Source: Arcobacter vandammei (GTDB taxonomy: Bacteria > Campylobacterota > Campylobacteria > Campylobacterales > Arcobacteraceae). Taken from it: 64,000 nt of DNA. The DNA is taken from contig NZ_JADKPZ010000006.1 in assembly GCF_016106035.1 (NCBI RefSeq), positions 54,942 to 118,941 on the forward strand. The letters are read 5' to 3'. Positions 46,528-54,704 of this stretch are shown one piece after another. The notes below the pieces were generated by a model that saw nothing but the letters and a program-made list of their open reading frames with translations, was not told the DNA's origin and ran no database searches. Within the stretch, counting starts at the first letter, position 1. The number at the start of each line of letters is the position of its first letter. The position numbers and the translations under genes are program-made.

Positions 46528-47213
46528 TAGATATAAAAAAATTAAAAATTTCTTCAAAGGAGCAAACTATTGTAAATATAGATTTTACAATATCTAGTTC
46601 AACTGCACTAATTGGAGAGAGTGGAAGTGGAAAATCATTAACATTAAAAGCAATTTTAAATCTACTTCCAAACTCTTTAAAAGTAGAAAAAGATATATTT
46701 AGTGATTTTGAATTAGGCTTTAATACAATTGGTTTTATTCCACAAAATCCTTTTACTTCTCTTTCATCTATGACAAAAATAAAAAATCAAATATTTTGTA
46801 GTGATGAAAAAAAAAGGGAGACTTTTAAGCTTTTAGATCTTCCTTTAGAAATTTTAGAAAAATATCCATCACAAATTAGTGGTGGACAAACTCAAAGAGT
46901 TGTAATTGCAATTGCTCTTAGTCGTGATATTAAACTTCTTTTGCTGGATGAACCTACAACAGCACTTGATTTTGAAAATAAAATGAACATAATAAATATA
47001 GTAAAAAATTTAAAAGATAAATTAGATATTAATATACTTTTTGTAACTCACGATATAGAATCTATTAGAGATATTTGTGAAGATATAGTGATTATTAAAA
47101 ATGGTAGAGTAGTTGAATTTGGCAAAACAAGTGATATTTTAAATAATCCAAAAGATGAATATACAAAAAAACTTTTAGATTCAAGTTTTAAAAATAAAAA
47201 ATTTAGGAATTAA
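46524..47213 (+). CDS. ABC transporter ATP-binding protein, lone (oligopeptide/nickel-type)
   Basis: This ATPase has 229 residues. Walker A is GESGSGKS near residue 34, the Q-loop is IPQNPFTSL near residue 72, the signature ISGGQTQR near residue 119, Walker B LLLLDEPTTALD near residue 139 and the H-loop VTHD near residue 174. It resembles the Dpp/Nik D-type ATPases but is shorter. No permease or binding protein gene is nearby. The start is a TTG whose last bases overlap the gpmI stop (TTGA), with only a weak ribosome site. It is followed after 2 bases by pbp1A. The substrate is unknown. Confidence 0.85.
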   Translation: MIDIKKLKISSKEQTIVNIDFTISSSTALIGESGSGKSLTLKAILNLLPNSLKVEKDIFSDFELGFNTIGFIPQNPFTSLSSMTKIKNQIFCSDEKKRETFKLLDLPLEILEKYPSQISGGQTQRVVIAIALSRDIKLLLLDEPTTALDFENKMNIINIVKNLKDKLDINILFVTHDIESIRDICEDIVIIKNGRVVEFGKTSDILNNPKDEYTKKLLDSSFKNKKFRN

Positions 47214-47215
47214 AA

Positions 47216-49207
47216 ATGATGAAATTCTTCATAAAGCTATTTTTTATACTTTCAATAATAGTTGGTGCAGTTGTTGCTGTTTTTTTATATGATTTATATG
47301 ACGAAATAAAAGACGATATAAATAGTGTTGTAAACTACCAACCAAAGCAAAGTACTCAATTTTTTGATAAAAATGGAAAACTTCTTGCAAATACTTTTAA
47401 AGATGAAAATAGAGAGTATGTAAAATATGATGATATTCCAGCAAGAGTAATTGAAGGGCTAATTGCTATTGAAGATACACAATTTTTTGAACACTTTGGA
47501 ATAAATCCAGATGCAATAAGTCGTGCTATTATTAAAAATATACAATCTGGTGGATATAGTGAAGGGGCAAGTACCTTAACTCAACAGTTGATAAAAGTAT
47601 TAGTTTTAAGTAGAGAAAAAAAACTTATGAGAAAGGTAAAAGAAGCACTTCTTGCTATTAGACTTGAAACTATTCTTACAAAAGAGGAGATTTTAGAAAG
47701 ATATTTAAATCATGTATATTTTGGGCATGGATATTATGGAATAAAAACCGCTGCAAAAGGTTATTTTAAAAAAGAGCTATATGAACTTAGCTTAAAAGAG
47801 ATAGCTATTTTAGTTGGACTTCCAAGAGCTCCTAGTTTTTATGATCCCACAAAAAATTTAGAAGTTTCTTTGGCAAGAGCAAATCAAGTTATTACTAGAC
47901 TTGATACTTTAGGTTGGATTAGTAAAGAGCAATATGAAAAATCTATAAATGAAAAACCAGTAATTTTCAACCAAACTTTAACTCAAAATGTTGCTCCTTA
48001 TGCTGTTGATTATGCTATAAATCAATTATCAAATGACTTCCCAGATATTTTATCTGGTGGATACAAAGTATATTTAACAATAGATTTAGAAGCTCAAACA
48101 ATAGCAAATGAGGCCATTAGAAAATCTTATGAAGAGTCTAAAAAAAGAGACTTTGATATTAGACAAAATAGTAAAAACCAAACAGATGATAAATTTACAA
48201 AAGAGTTAAATGCAGCTATGATAACTCTTGAAAATAGTACTGGAAAAATCTTAGCTCTTATTGGTGGAGTTGATTATCAAATTTCAGTATTTAATAGAGC
48301 TTTCCAATCAATTAGACAAGCAGGAAGTGCAATAAAGCCATTTTTATATCAAATTGCTTTAGATGAAGGATACAATCCAGCTAGTCAGCTTTTTGATATT
48401 GGAAGAACATATACTTATAGAGAAAATGGTGTTCAAAAAGTTTGGCAACCTAAAAACTCTGGAGGAAACTTTCAAGGAATTGTAAGCTTTAGAGACTCAT
48501 TAATACACTCAAGAAACCTTTCAACTCTAAATTTAGTTACAGATATTGGAATAGGAAAAGTTGCTAGTGAATTAAAAAGATATGGATTTAAAAATGTAAA
48601 TCAAGATTTATCACTTGCTTTAGGATCTATGAATCTATCATTAATTGAATTTTCACAAGCTTATACAGTATTATCAAACAATGGAACTATGGTAAAACCA
48701 TATATTGTTGAACAAATTATTGATAAAGATGGAAATGCTACAACTTTTGAAAGTGAGAAAATAGAGGTTACAACTCCTGAACAAACTTATCTTACAACAT
48801 CTATTTTAAAAGATGTTATTGCAAAAGGTACAGGAAAAAGAGCAGCTGTTACTGGAATTGAACTTGCTGGTAAAACTGGAACTACAAATGATAATATTGA
48901 TGCTTGGTTCTGTGGATATTCCCCATCTATTCAAACTATAGTTTGGTTTGGAAATGACGATAATACTCCTATGAGACGAGCCGAAATGGGTGGAACAATA
49001 GCAGCACCAGTTTTTGGATATTTTTATAAAAAGTATCTTGAAATTCATCCTGAAATTCAAAGAACATTTACAAAACCAGATGAAGTTTATAGTGGAATAT
49101 TTAATGGAAAAAGTGAATTTTATACAGATAAATCTCCTCTGCCTGATATTGATTCACAAATTACAATAGAACAATCTATTTCAGACCCAGATGCAATGGA
49201 GTTTTAA
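47216..49207 (+). CDS. Penicillin-binding protein 1A (transglycosylase/transpeptidase)
   Basis: This class A enzyme polymerises glycan strands and cross-links peptides. The 663 residues have an N-terminal membrane anchor (~5-25), the transglycosylase domain with the catalytic Glu in AIEDTQFFEHFG near residue 85, and the transpeptidase domain with SAIKPF near residue 373, SRNLST near residue 430 and GKTGTTND near residue 552. It lies 2 bases after the ABC ATPase, and a terminator follows. Confidence 0.95.
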   Translation: MMKFFIKLFFILSIIVGAVVAVFLYDLYDEIKDDINSVVNYQPKQSTQFFDKNGKLLANTFKDENREYVKYDDIPARVIEGLIAIEDTQFFEHFGINPDAISRAIIKNIQSGGYSEGASTLTQQLIKVLVLSREKKLMRKVKEALLAIRLETILTKEEILERYLNHVYFGHGYYGIKTAAKGYFKKELYELSLKEIAILVGLPRAPSFYDPTKNLEVSLARANQVITRLDTLGWISKEQYEKSINEKPVIFNQTLTQNVAPYAVDYAINQLSNDFPDILSGGYKVYLTIDLEAQTIANEAIRKSYEESKKRDFDIRQNSKNQTDDKFTKELNAAMITLENSTGKILALIGGVDYQISVFNRAFQSIRQAGSAIKPFLYQIALDEGYNPASQLFDIGRTYTYRENGVQKVWQPKNSGGNFQGIVSFRDSLIHSRNLSTLNLVTDIGIGKVASELKRYGFKNVNQDLSLALGSMNLSLIEFSQAYTVLSNNGTMVKPYIVEQIIDKDGNATTFESEKIEVTTPEQTYLTTSILKDVIAKGTGKRAAVTGIELAGKTGTTNDNIDAWFCGYSPSIQTIVWFGNDDNTPMRRAEMGGTIAAPVFGYFYKKYLEIHPEIQRTFTKPDEVYSGIFNGKSEFYTDKSPLPDIDSQITIEQSISDPDAMEF

Positions 49208-49263
49208 AATATTTTTTTTGAAAACTAGACTTCAGTCAAGTATTAAAGAAAAGTATGTAGGCT

Positions 49264-49292
49264 TGACAAGGGCATTGACCCTTGTTTCGTTT
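49264..49292 (+). terminator. Terminator after the pbp1A gene
   Basis: ACAAGGG (49266-49272) and CCCTTGT (49279-49285) form a 7-bp stem with a 6-base loop, followed by TTTCGTTT. It lies about 60 bases after the pbp1A stop. Confidence 0.75.
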
Positions 49293-49321
49293 ACATATTT
49301 ATATTTGTAAAAAGTGTGATG

Positions 49322-49828
49322 TTATTTTTCTTCTAAAATTTCTATAGATATAATTTCATCTTTTTGTCTAATTCTATCAAGAACTTCAAAACTCTCTTCA
49401 TCAGAAGGGTTTATTTCTCCAAATACTGTATGATTTCCGTCTAAATGAGGACAAGGTACAAAACAGATAAAGAATTGACTTCCACCTGTATTTCTTCCAG
49501 CATGAGCCATAGATAAACTACCTCTATTATGAACTTGTTTTGGTGCATCTACTTCACATTTTATAGCCCAATCTGGACCTCCTGCTCCAGTTCCATCTGG
49601 ACAACCACCTTGTGCCATAAATCCAGCTATAACTCTATGAAAATTTAATCCGTTATAGAAACCTTCATTTGCTAATGTTGCAAAATTTGCAACTGTATTT
49701 GGAGTCTCTTGATTAAATAATTCAACCCAAATAACACCTTTAGATGTAGTGAATTTTGCAAATTTAAATTTTGCTAACTCTTCATTTGAATATTCATAAG
49801 TTTTTAAATCTTTTTTAAATCTAAACAT
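49322..49828 (-). CDS. Peptidyl-prolyl cis-trans isomerase (cyclophilin)
   Basis: A 168-residue cyclophilin, with the catalytic stretch NGLNFHRVIAGFMAQGG near residue 59, GSLSMAHAGRNTGGSQFFIC near residue 98 and HLDGNHTVFGEI near residue 125. The active-site Arg and the segment that binds the proline peptide are present. There is no signal peptide, so it is probably cytoplasmic. It lies 18 bases after ftsI on the same strand. Confidence 0.95.
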   Translation of the reverse strand: MFRFKKDLKTYEYSNEELAKFKFAKFTTSKGVIWVELFNQETPNTVANFATLANEGFYNGLNFHRVIAGFMAQGGCPDGTGAGGPDWAIKCEVDAPKQVHNRGSLSMAHAGRNTGGSQFFICFVPCPHLDGNHTVFGEINPSDEESFEVLDRIRQKDEIISIEILEEK

Positions 49829-49846
49829 TTTTTTCCTTTTTTAATT

Positions 49847-51694
49847 TTATTGAATTATACCTTCTTTTGGGAAAAGGTAATTTAATTTTACTAAGTTTTG
49901 AACAATCTCTTTAAATACTGGAACTGCTGATTGTGAGGCATAGTAGTAGTACCAGTATGTACCTGTAGAGTTTGGATTAAAAACAGTTACCCCTATTGTA
50001 TAAGAGTTTCCTTTGTCATCATTTACAAATCCTACAAACGATGAAATATATTTTTTAAGATATTTTCCACCTCTTGCTATTTGTGCTGTTCCAGTTTTCC
50101 CACCAATCTCAAGCCCAGGTATTCTAGCACTTCTTCCTGTTCCTTCATCAACAGTTTTAACTAGCATTCTTTTCATTTCAAGTGCTGTTTCTTTTGAAAT
50201 TACTTGTTCTGGCTTATCATCAAATGGTTTATATTGACTTCCTTCATAAGTGATATGATCAACAATTCTTGGAGTTACCATAGCTCCATTATTATTAAAA
50301 ACAGAATAAGATTTTATAAGTTGAATAAAAGTTGAAGTCATACCTTGCCCATAAGAAACAGTTGCTTTAAAAATATTATCTCTTTTATCTTTATCATTTG
50401 CAGAGAATTGCCAAATCTTAGGCATTAAACCCTTTTTCTCATAAGGCAAATCAATTCCTGTTTTTTTACCAAAACCAAATTTCTTCATACCTTCAAAAAA
50501 TTCTGGTCCTGTTAATCTTTGTGCAATTTGTAATGTTCCAATATTTGATGAGAATATTACTATATCATCCAAAGATAGATAACTTTTTGTAAATCGGTGG
50601 TCATCTTTTATAGTAAATCTTCCTATAGGATAAGCACCTTTCCCTCCGCCACTATTATAGGCAGCAAACATCTCATTTTTTTTGATTCTTCCTTTATCCA
50701 TAGCTAATGAGATAGATATTGGTTTAACTACAGAACCTGGTTCAAATTGGTATTCAACAGCATTTACATTTAAGTTTGGAATGTCATTTTGTTTTATAGA
50801 TTCAGGATTAAATCTATTTGATGATGCCATTGTTAAAATTTTACCTGTTTTATTTTCCATAATAGCAACTATAATTTCATCTGCACTTAATTTCTTTTTA
50901 TGATTATCTAATGTTGTTTCATTGTTTTTTTGAAGTTTTAAAGGTATATTTAAATTTAGAGTTGCTCCATCAACTCTTTGAGTCATTTCAGAGTTTTTGT
51001 CAAAATTTACATAATTTATAACATCTCTTTGTCCTTTTAGAATACCATCTTTTACATTGTTTAAGTAGGTATTATAAAATTTTTCTAAGCCCTTTACTCC
51101 ATTTACTTTTGTTTTTCCATTTTCTGATTCAAATTTTGATATATAACCAATTACAGGGGTTAGAGTATTTCCATAAGCAAAGCCTCTTTTTTCTCCACTT
51201 TCGCTTATAGTTAATCTTTTTACTAATTTAGAACCATTTACCATTCTAGCCGTAAAAACTCCCAATTGCCCTAATTTAAAATCTAGCTCTTTTAGATTTT
51301 TTGCTGATCTTGAATTTATGCTATATGATAAAACTAAATTTCCAGGAGTCTTTTCTCCTTCATCTAATTTTGCTTTTAAAGTTCTATAATCTACACCACT
51401 ATAAATTGAAAAAAGATTTAAAAATAGTTCCTTTTTTTCAGGGCTTATATGTCTAGTATCAATTTCAGCACGATATAGTTTTTTTGATGTTGAAATTTTA
51501 AAATTATCTTCACTTATAATATCTCCTCTTACTGAAAGCTCTTTTCTCTCAGTTTTCAAAGTTATATTATGTTTTTTGTCGTTTACTGTTCTGAAAATTG
51601 AAGTTAAAAGAAGAAGTACAAAAAGAAAAATAAAAGTAAAAAGAATTATAATTTTTTTAGTATTATCAATTTCGAAGATTTTATTTGATGACAT
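49847..51694 (-). CDS. ftsI: Penicillin-binding protein 2/3 type cell-division transpeptidase
   Basis: A class B transpeptidase acting at the septum or in elongation. I choose ATG at 51694 (MSSNKIFEIDNTKK), preceded by GGAT, instead of the longer frame at 51757, which runs into the divergent ftsW start. It has 615 residues, a membrane anchor (~15-36), a non-penicillin-binding module, and the active-site motifs EPGSVVKP near residue 303, SSN near residue 360 and KTGT near residue 515. Divergent ftsW lies 28 bases away, so the two promoters overlap. Confidence 0.92.
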   Translation of the reverse strand: MSSNKIFEIDNTKKIIILFTFIFLFVLLLLTSIFRTVNDKKHNITLKTERKELSVRGDIISEDNFKISTSKKLYRAEIDTRHISPEKKELFLNLFSIYSGVDYRTLKAKLDEGEKTPGNLVLSYSINSRSAKNLKELDFKLGQLGVFTARMVNGSKLVKRLTISESGEKRGFAYGNTLTPVIGYISKFESENGKTKVNGVKGLEKFYNTYLNNVKDGILKGQRDVINYVNFDKNSEMTQRVDGATLNLNIPLKLQKNNETTLDNHKKKLSADEIIVAIMENKTGKILTMASSNRFNPESIKQNDIPNLNVNAVEYQFEPGSVVKPISISLAMDKGRIKKNEMFAAYNSGGGKGAYPIGRFTIKDDHRFTKSYLSLDDIVIFSSNIGTLQIAQRLTGPEFFEGMKKFGFGKKTGIDLPYEKKGLMPKIWQFSANDKDKRDNIFKATVSYGQGMTSTFIQLIKSYSVFNNNGAMVTPRIVDHITYEGSQYKPFDDKPEQVISKETALEMKRMLVKTVDEGTGRSARIPGLEIGGKTGTAQIARGGKYLKKYISSFVGFVNDDKGNSYTIGVTVFNPNSTGTYWYYYYASQSAVPVFKEIVQNLVKLNYLFPKEGIIQ

Positions 51695-51722
51695 ATTTAT
51701 CCATAATATTATATAATAAGAT

Positions 51723-52958
51723 ATGAATTTTAGCGAAAACAATATTAAACAAAACAATAATAGTCCAATATTAGCACAAGCTGATTACTCACTGTTTATT
51801 TTAGTGTCAATTTTAGTAATTATGAGTACAATATTTTCATATTCATTAACTGTATATACAGTTGAATTTTTTGGTTATGATAAATATCACTTCTTCTTAA
51901 GACAATTTGCTGTAGGAGTTGTATCTATTTTTATTATGTGGTATTTATCAAAACAAGACCCTGCAAAGATTTTGGGAAAAATTGGGATGTTCTGTTTTGT
52001 CTTCTTTTTTGCCCTTATGGTTGCAATGCCAGTGCTTCCAGGTTTTTTAGTAACAGAATCAGGTGGAGCAAACAGATGGATTAGGCTTCCTGGATTTTCC
52101 TTATCTCCAGTAGAATTTTTTAAAATAGGATTTGTATATTTTATCTCTTGGTCTTTTAATAGAAAAGTTCTTAATCAACCAAAAAAAGGTTTAATTGGTG
52201 ATACTATCTTACTTGCACCATACTTTTTGTTTTTTATGGTTGTTGTTTTTATCATTGCCTTTTTACAAAAAGATTTGGGTCAAGTTGTACTTTTGGGTGC
52301 TATTTTGGTTGTTTTAATTATCTTTGCAAATAGGTCTTTTAAAATCTTTTTAGCATTAGGTGGTTTAGCTGTAATTGGAGTTATTGGATTAATTATTGCA
52401 GCTCCTCATAGGATTAAGAGAATTCACTCTTGGTGGTCAATGGTTCAAGATGGAATATTGTCCGTTTTACCATCATCATTTGAATCTTATTTAAGAATTG
52501 ATGATTTACCAGAGCCATATCAAGTTTCATATTCTCTAAAAGCTATAAATAATGGTGGTATTTTTGGTCAAGGAATAGGTTTAGGAGATGTTAAACTAGG
52601 TTTCTTATCTGAAGTTCACACAGACTTTGTTTTAGCAGGAATTACTGAAGAGTTAGGACTTTTAGGATTAGCTTTTATTTCATTTATTATTTTAATGATA
52701 ATTTGGAGAATATTTAAAATAAGTAGAAGAGTTGAAAACAAAATATATCATCTCTTTTCTGTTAGTGTTGCTTTAATGATAATAGTTGCATTTATTATAA
52801 ACTCTTATGGAATTTCAGGAATGATACCTATTAAAGGGATAGCTGTTCCATTTTTATCTTATGGAGGTTCTTCAATGTTGGCTATGTCTATATCTATAGG
52901 TTTAGTTTTATCTATTAGTAGGACAATCAGAAGCGATTTTAAGGCTTATAATGGCTAA
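51723..52958 (+). CDS. ftsW: Peptidoglycan glycosyltransferase FtsW
   Basis: A SEDS-family lipid II polymerase with about ten membrane helices (411 residues). Motifs are GGANRWIRLPGFSLSPVEFFK near residue 114, QKDLGQVVLL near residue 181, and SYSLKAINNGGIFGQGIGLGD near residue 271. It overlaps murG by 8 bases, and ftsI is divergent, so the transpeptidase and polymerase pair are controlled from one region. Confidence 0.95.
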   Translation: MNFSENNIKQNNNSPILAQADYSLFILVSILVIMSTIFSYSLTVYTVEFFGYDKYHFFLRQFAVGVVSIFIMWYLSKQDPAKILGKIGMFCFVFFFALMVAMPVLPGFLVTESGGANRWIRLPGFSLSPVEFFKIGFVYFISWSFNRKVLNQPKKGLIGDTILLAPYFLFFMVVVFIIAFLQKDLGQVVLLGAILVVLIIFANRSFKIFLALGGLAVIGVIGLIIAAPHRIKRIHSWWSMVQDGILSVLPSSFESYLRIDDLPEPYQVSYSLKAINNGGIFGQGIGLGDVKLGFLSEVHTDFVLAGITEELGLLGLAFISFIILMIIWRIFKISRRVENKIYHLFSVSVALMIIVAFIINSYGISGMIPIKGIAVPFLSYGGSSMLAMSISIGLVLSISRTIRSDFKAYNG

Positions 52959-53973
52959 TATTGTAGTAATAACAGGTGGTGGAACAGGTGGGCATCTAAA
53001 AATTGCAGATGTATTTATTGATGAGTTTAAAGCAAAAGGTTTTGAAGTAATCTATATTGGAAGTACAAGTGGACAAGATAAATCTTGGTTTGAAAACGAC
53101 AATAGATTAAAAGAGGCTATATTTTTAGAAACAAGTGGAGTTGTAAATAAAAGTGGATTTAGTAAAGTTTTCTCACTTTTAAATATATTTAAAAAAGCAC
53201 TTTTTTGTCTTAAAATTTTAAGACAAAATAGAGTTAATATTGTTGTAAGTGTTGGTGGATTTTCAGCTGCAAGTGCATCATTTGCTGCAATATTAAAAAG
53301 AGATTGTAAATTTTTTATTCACGAACAAAACTCAAAAATGGGTTCACTAAATCTAAAAACTATGAAGTATGCAACAAAAGTTTACTCATCTTTTCACGAT
53401 TTTTCATCTATAAAGGATTATCCAGTAAAAAATGAGTTTTTCCAAAAAGCAAGAGTAAGAACCAAGCTTAAAACTATTGGTTTTTTTGGTGGATCTCAAG
53501 GAGCAAAAGCTATAAATGATTTTGCTTTAAAAGTAGCACCTTTTTTAAATGAAAGAGGAATAAAAATAGTTCATCAAGCTGGAAGAAGTGATTTAAATAG
53601 AGTGCATGAAGAGTATGAAAAACTAGGAATAAAAGCTGATATTTTTGATTTCACAAAAGATTTTGTAGAAAAAATGAATGAGTGTGATTTTTCTGTAAGC
53701 CGTGCAGGTGCTTCAACACTATTTGAAATTTGTGCTTCCAATCTTCCAACATTTTTTATACCATATAAATATGCAGCAAGTAACCACCAATACTTTAATG
53801 CAAAAGCTTTGAGTGAGCAAAATTTATGCTTTTTGCAAAATGAAGATGAGCTAAGTATTGATTACTTTTTAGAGTGCTTAGATTGTGATTTAGAAGATAT
53901 TAGCACAAGATTAAAAACTAGCATAAATCCAAATGGAGCTAAAAAAATAGTAGAAGATATTTTAAATAGTTGA
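52951..53973 (+). CDS. murG: UDP-GlcNAc:lipid I N-acetylglucosaminyltransferase
   Basis: MurG makes lipid II on the inner face of the membrane. The 340 residues have the N-terminal TGGGTGGHLKIA (near residue 8), VSVGGFSAASASF near residue 101, IHEQNSKMGSLN near residue 127 and the nucleotide-binding GGSQGAKAIND near residue 180, then SRAGASTLFEI near residue 250. It overlaps ftsW by 8 bases and runs to within 1 base of the convergent XRE gene. Confidence 0.96.
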   Translation: MANIVVITGGGTGGHLKIADVFIDEFKAKGFEVIYIGSTSGQDKSWFENDNRLKEAIFLETSGVVNKSGFSKVFSLLNIFKKALFCLKILRQNRVNIVVSVGGFSAASASFAAILKRDCKFFIHEQNSKMGSLNLKTMKYATKVYSSFHDFSSIKDYPVKNEFFQKARVRTKLKTIGFFGGSQGAKAINDFALKVAPFLNERGIKIVHQAGRSDLNRVHEEYEKLGIKADIFDFTKDFVEKMNECDFSVSRAGASTLFEICASNLPTFFIPYKYAASNHQYFNAKALSEQNLCFLQNEDELSIDYFLECLDCDLEDISTRLKTSINPNGAKKIVEDILNS

Positions 53974-53974
53974 A

Positions 53975-54436
53975 CTATTTCTTAAACTTCAAAGTTAAAT
54001 CTTTATACTCTTTTAGAGTATTTTCTAAATTTGCAAGAAAAATCTCAGGTGCATATATAAGTAGGTCATTTATAGCATGAAATCTATCTTTTGGAATCTC
54101 TATTTTTGCCTTTGATTCAGGGCAAACTTTTTCTTTTATTAACTCTTTTTCTTCATTTGATATATCTTTTAGAATATGTTTTAAATAATTTTTTCTAGCC
54201 CTGCTGCTATCATCAAAAAGCACTTGTTCAGGTACATTTAATGCTTCTGCTATATATGGGATTAGTTCTATTTTTATGCTAACTCTACCACTTAAATAAG
54301 CATATATAGACTTTTCAGATGGTATTTCTAAAGTGCTATTTAGTTTTGGTTCTAAATTTCTTAATTTTTCTACAAAATCTTTTTTAGAAATCTTTTTTTC
54401 TTGTAATAATAGATTTATCTTCTCAAAAACTTCCAT
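53975..54436 (-). CDS. XRE-family helix-turn-helix protein, uncharacterised
   Basis: This protein has 153 residues from the ATG at 54436, which follows a strong AAAGGGAAA site; a longer frame to 54469 exists but is less likely. The N-terminal half is a Cro/C1-like HTH domain (KINLLLQEKKISKKDFVEKL then SIYAYLSGRVSIKIELIPYI and ALNVPEQVLF). The C-terminal half is helical and unknown. It is convergent with murG and lies 160 bases from the wzz-like unit on the other side, so it could regulate that locus. Confidence 0.75.
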   Translation of the reverse strand: MEVFEKINLLLQEKKISKKDFVEKLRNLEPKLNSTLEIPSEKSIYAYLSGRVSIKIELIPYIAEALNVPEQVLFDDSSRARKNYLKHILKDISNEEKELIKEKVCPESKAKIEIPKDRFHAINDLLIYAPEIFLANLENTLKEYKDLTLKFKK

Positions 54437-54596
54437 ATTTTCCCTTTTTTGTAGAATTCTATCTACCAAAATTCTATGAAAATTGGATTATTCTATATAT
54501 AAGATACATTAAAGCAAGAATATTCTAATATTTCAAGAATTAAAAACTAGATAAATAAGAATTGTTATCAGTTAGAATAAATTATTAGGGGTTATT

Positions 54597-54704
54597 TTGA
54601 ATAAAAGAATTAAATATTATTTTTATGCTTCAGTTGTTAGTTTATTGGTACTAACAATTTACTTATATTTTGTATTCACATTATGGGGGGGGGAAATTAG
54701 ATGA
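54597..54704 (+). CDS. Small membrane ORF carrying a G9 tract, ATGA-coupled to the Wzz-like gene
   Basis: A 35-residue reading frame from TTG with a good AGGGG ribosome site 5 bases before it. Residues ~12-29 form one membrane helix. Nine Gs (54685-54693) lie in its last codons, and its TGA overlaps the ATG of the Wzz-like gene (ATGA), which implies coupled translation. With 10 Gs the frame would stop at TAG just before the ATG; with 8 Gs it would run 15 codons into the Wzz-like gene before a stop. It may be a real small protein, a leader peptide or a remnant. Confidence 0.5.
   Translation: MNKRIKYYFYASVVSLLVLTIYLYFVFTLWGGEIR
54685..54693 (+). repeat. Homopolymeric G9 tract, candidate phase-variable site
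   Basis: Nine G in a row in an AT-rich genome, 7 bases before the ATG of the Wzz-like gene and inside the small upstream ORF. G-tracts of this length vary by slippage in Campylobacter relatives. The tract may also serve as or space the ribosome site. Confidence 0.75.

Noticed and set aside
51695..51757. Longer start for ftsI at 51757.
   Set aside because: It would overlap the divergent ftsW start and adds a hydrophobic stretch not found in the family; ATG at 51694 has a better site.
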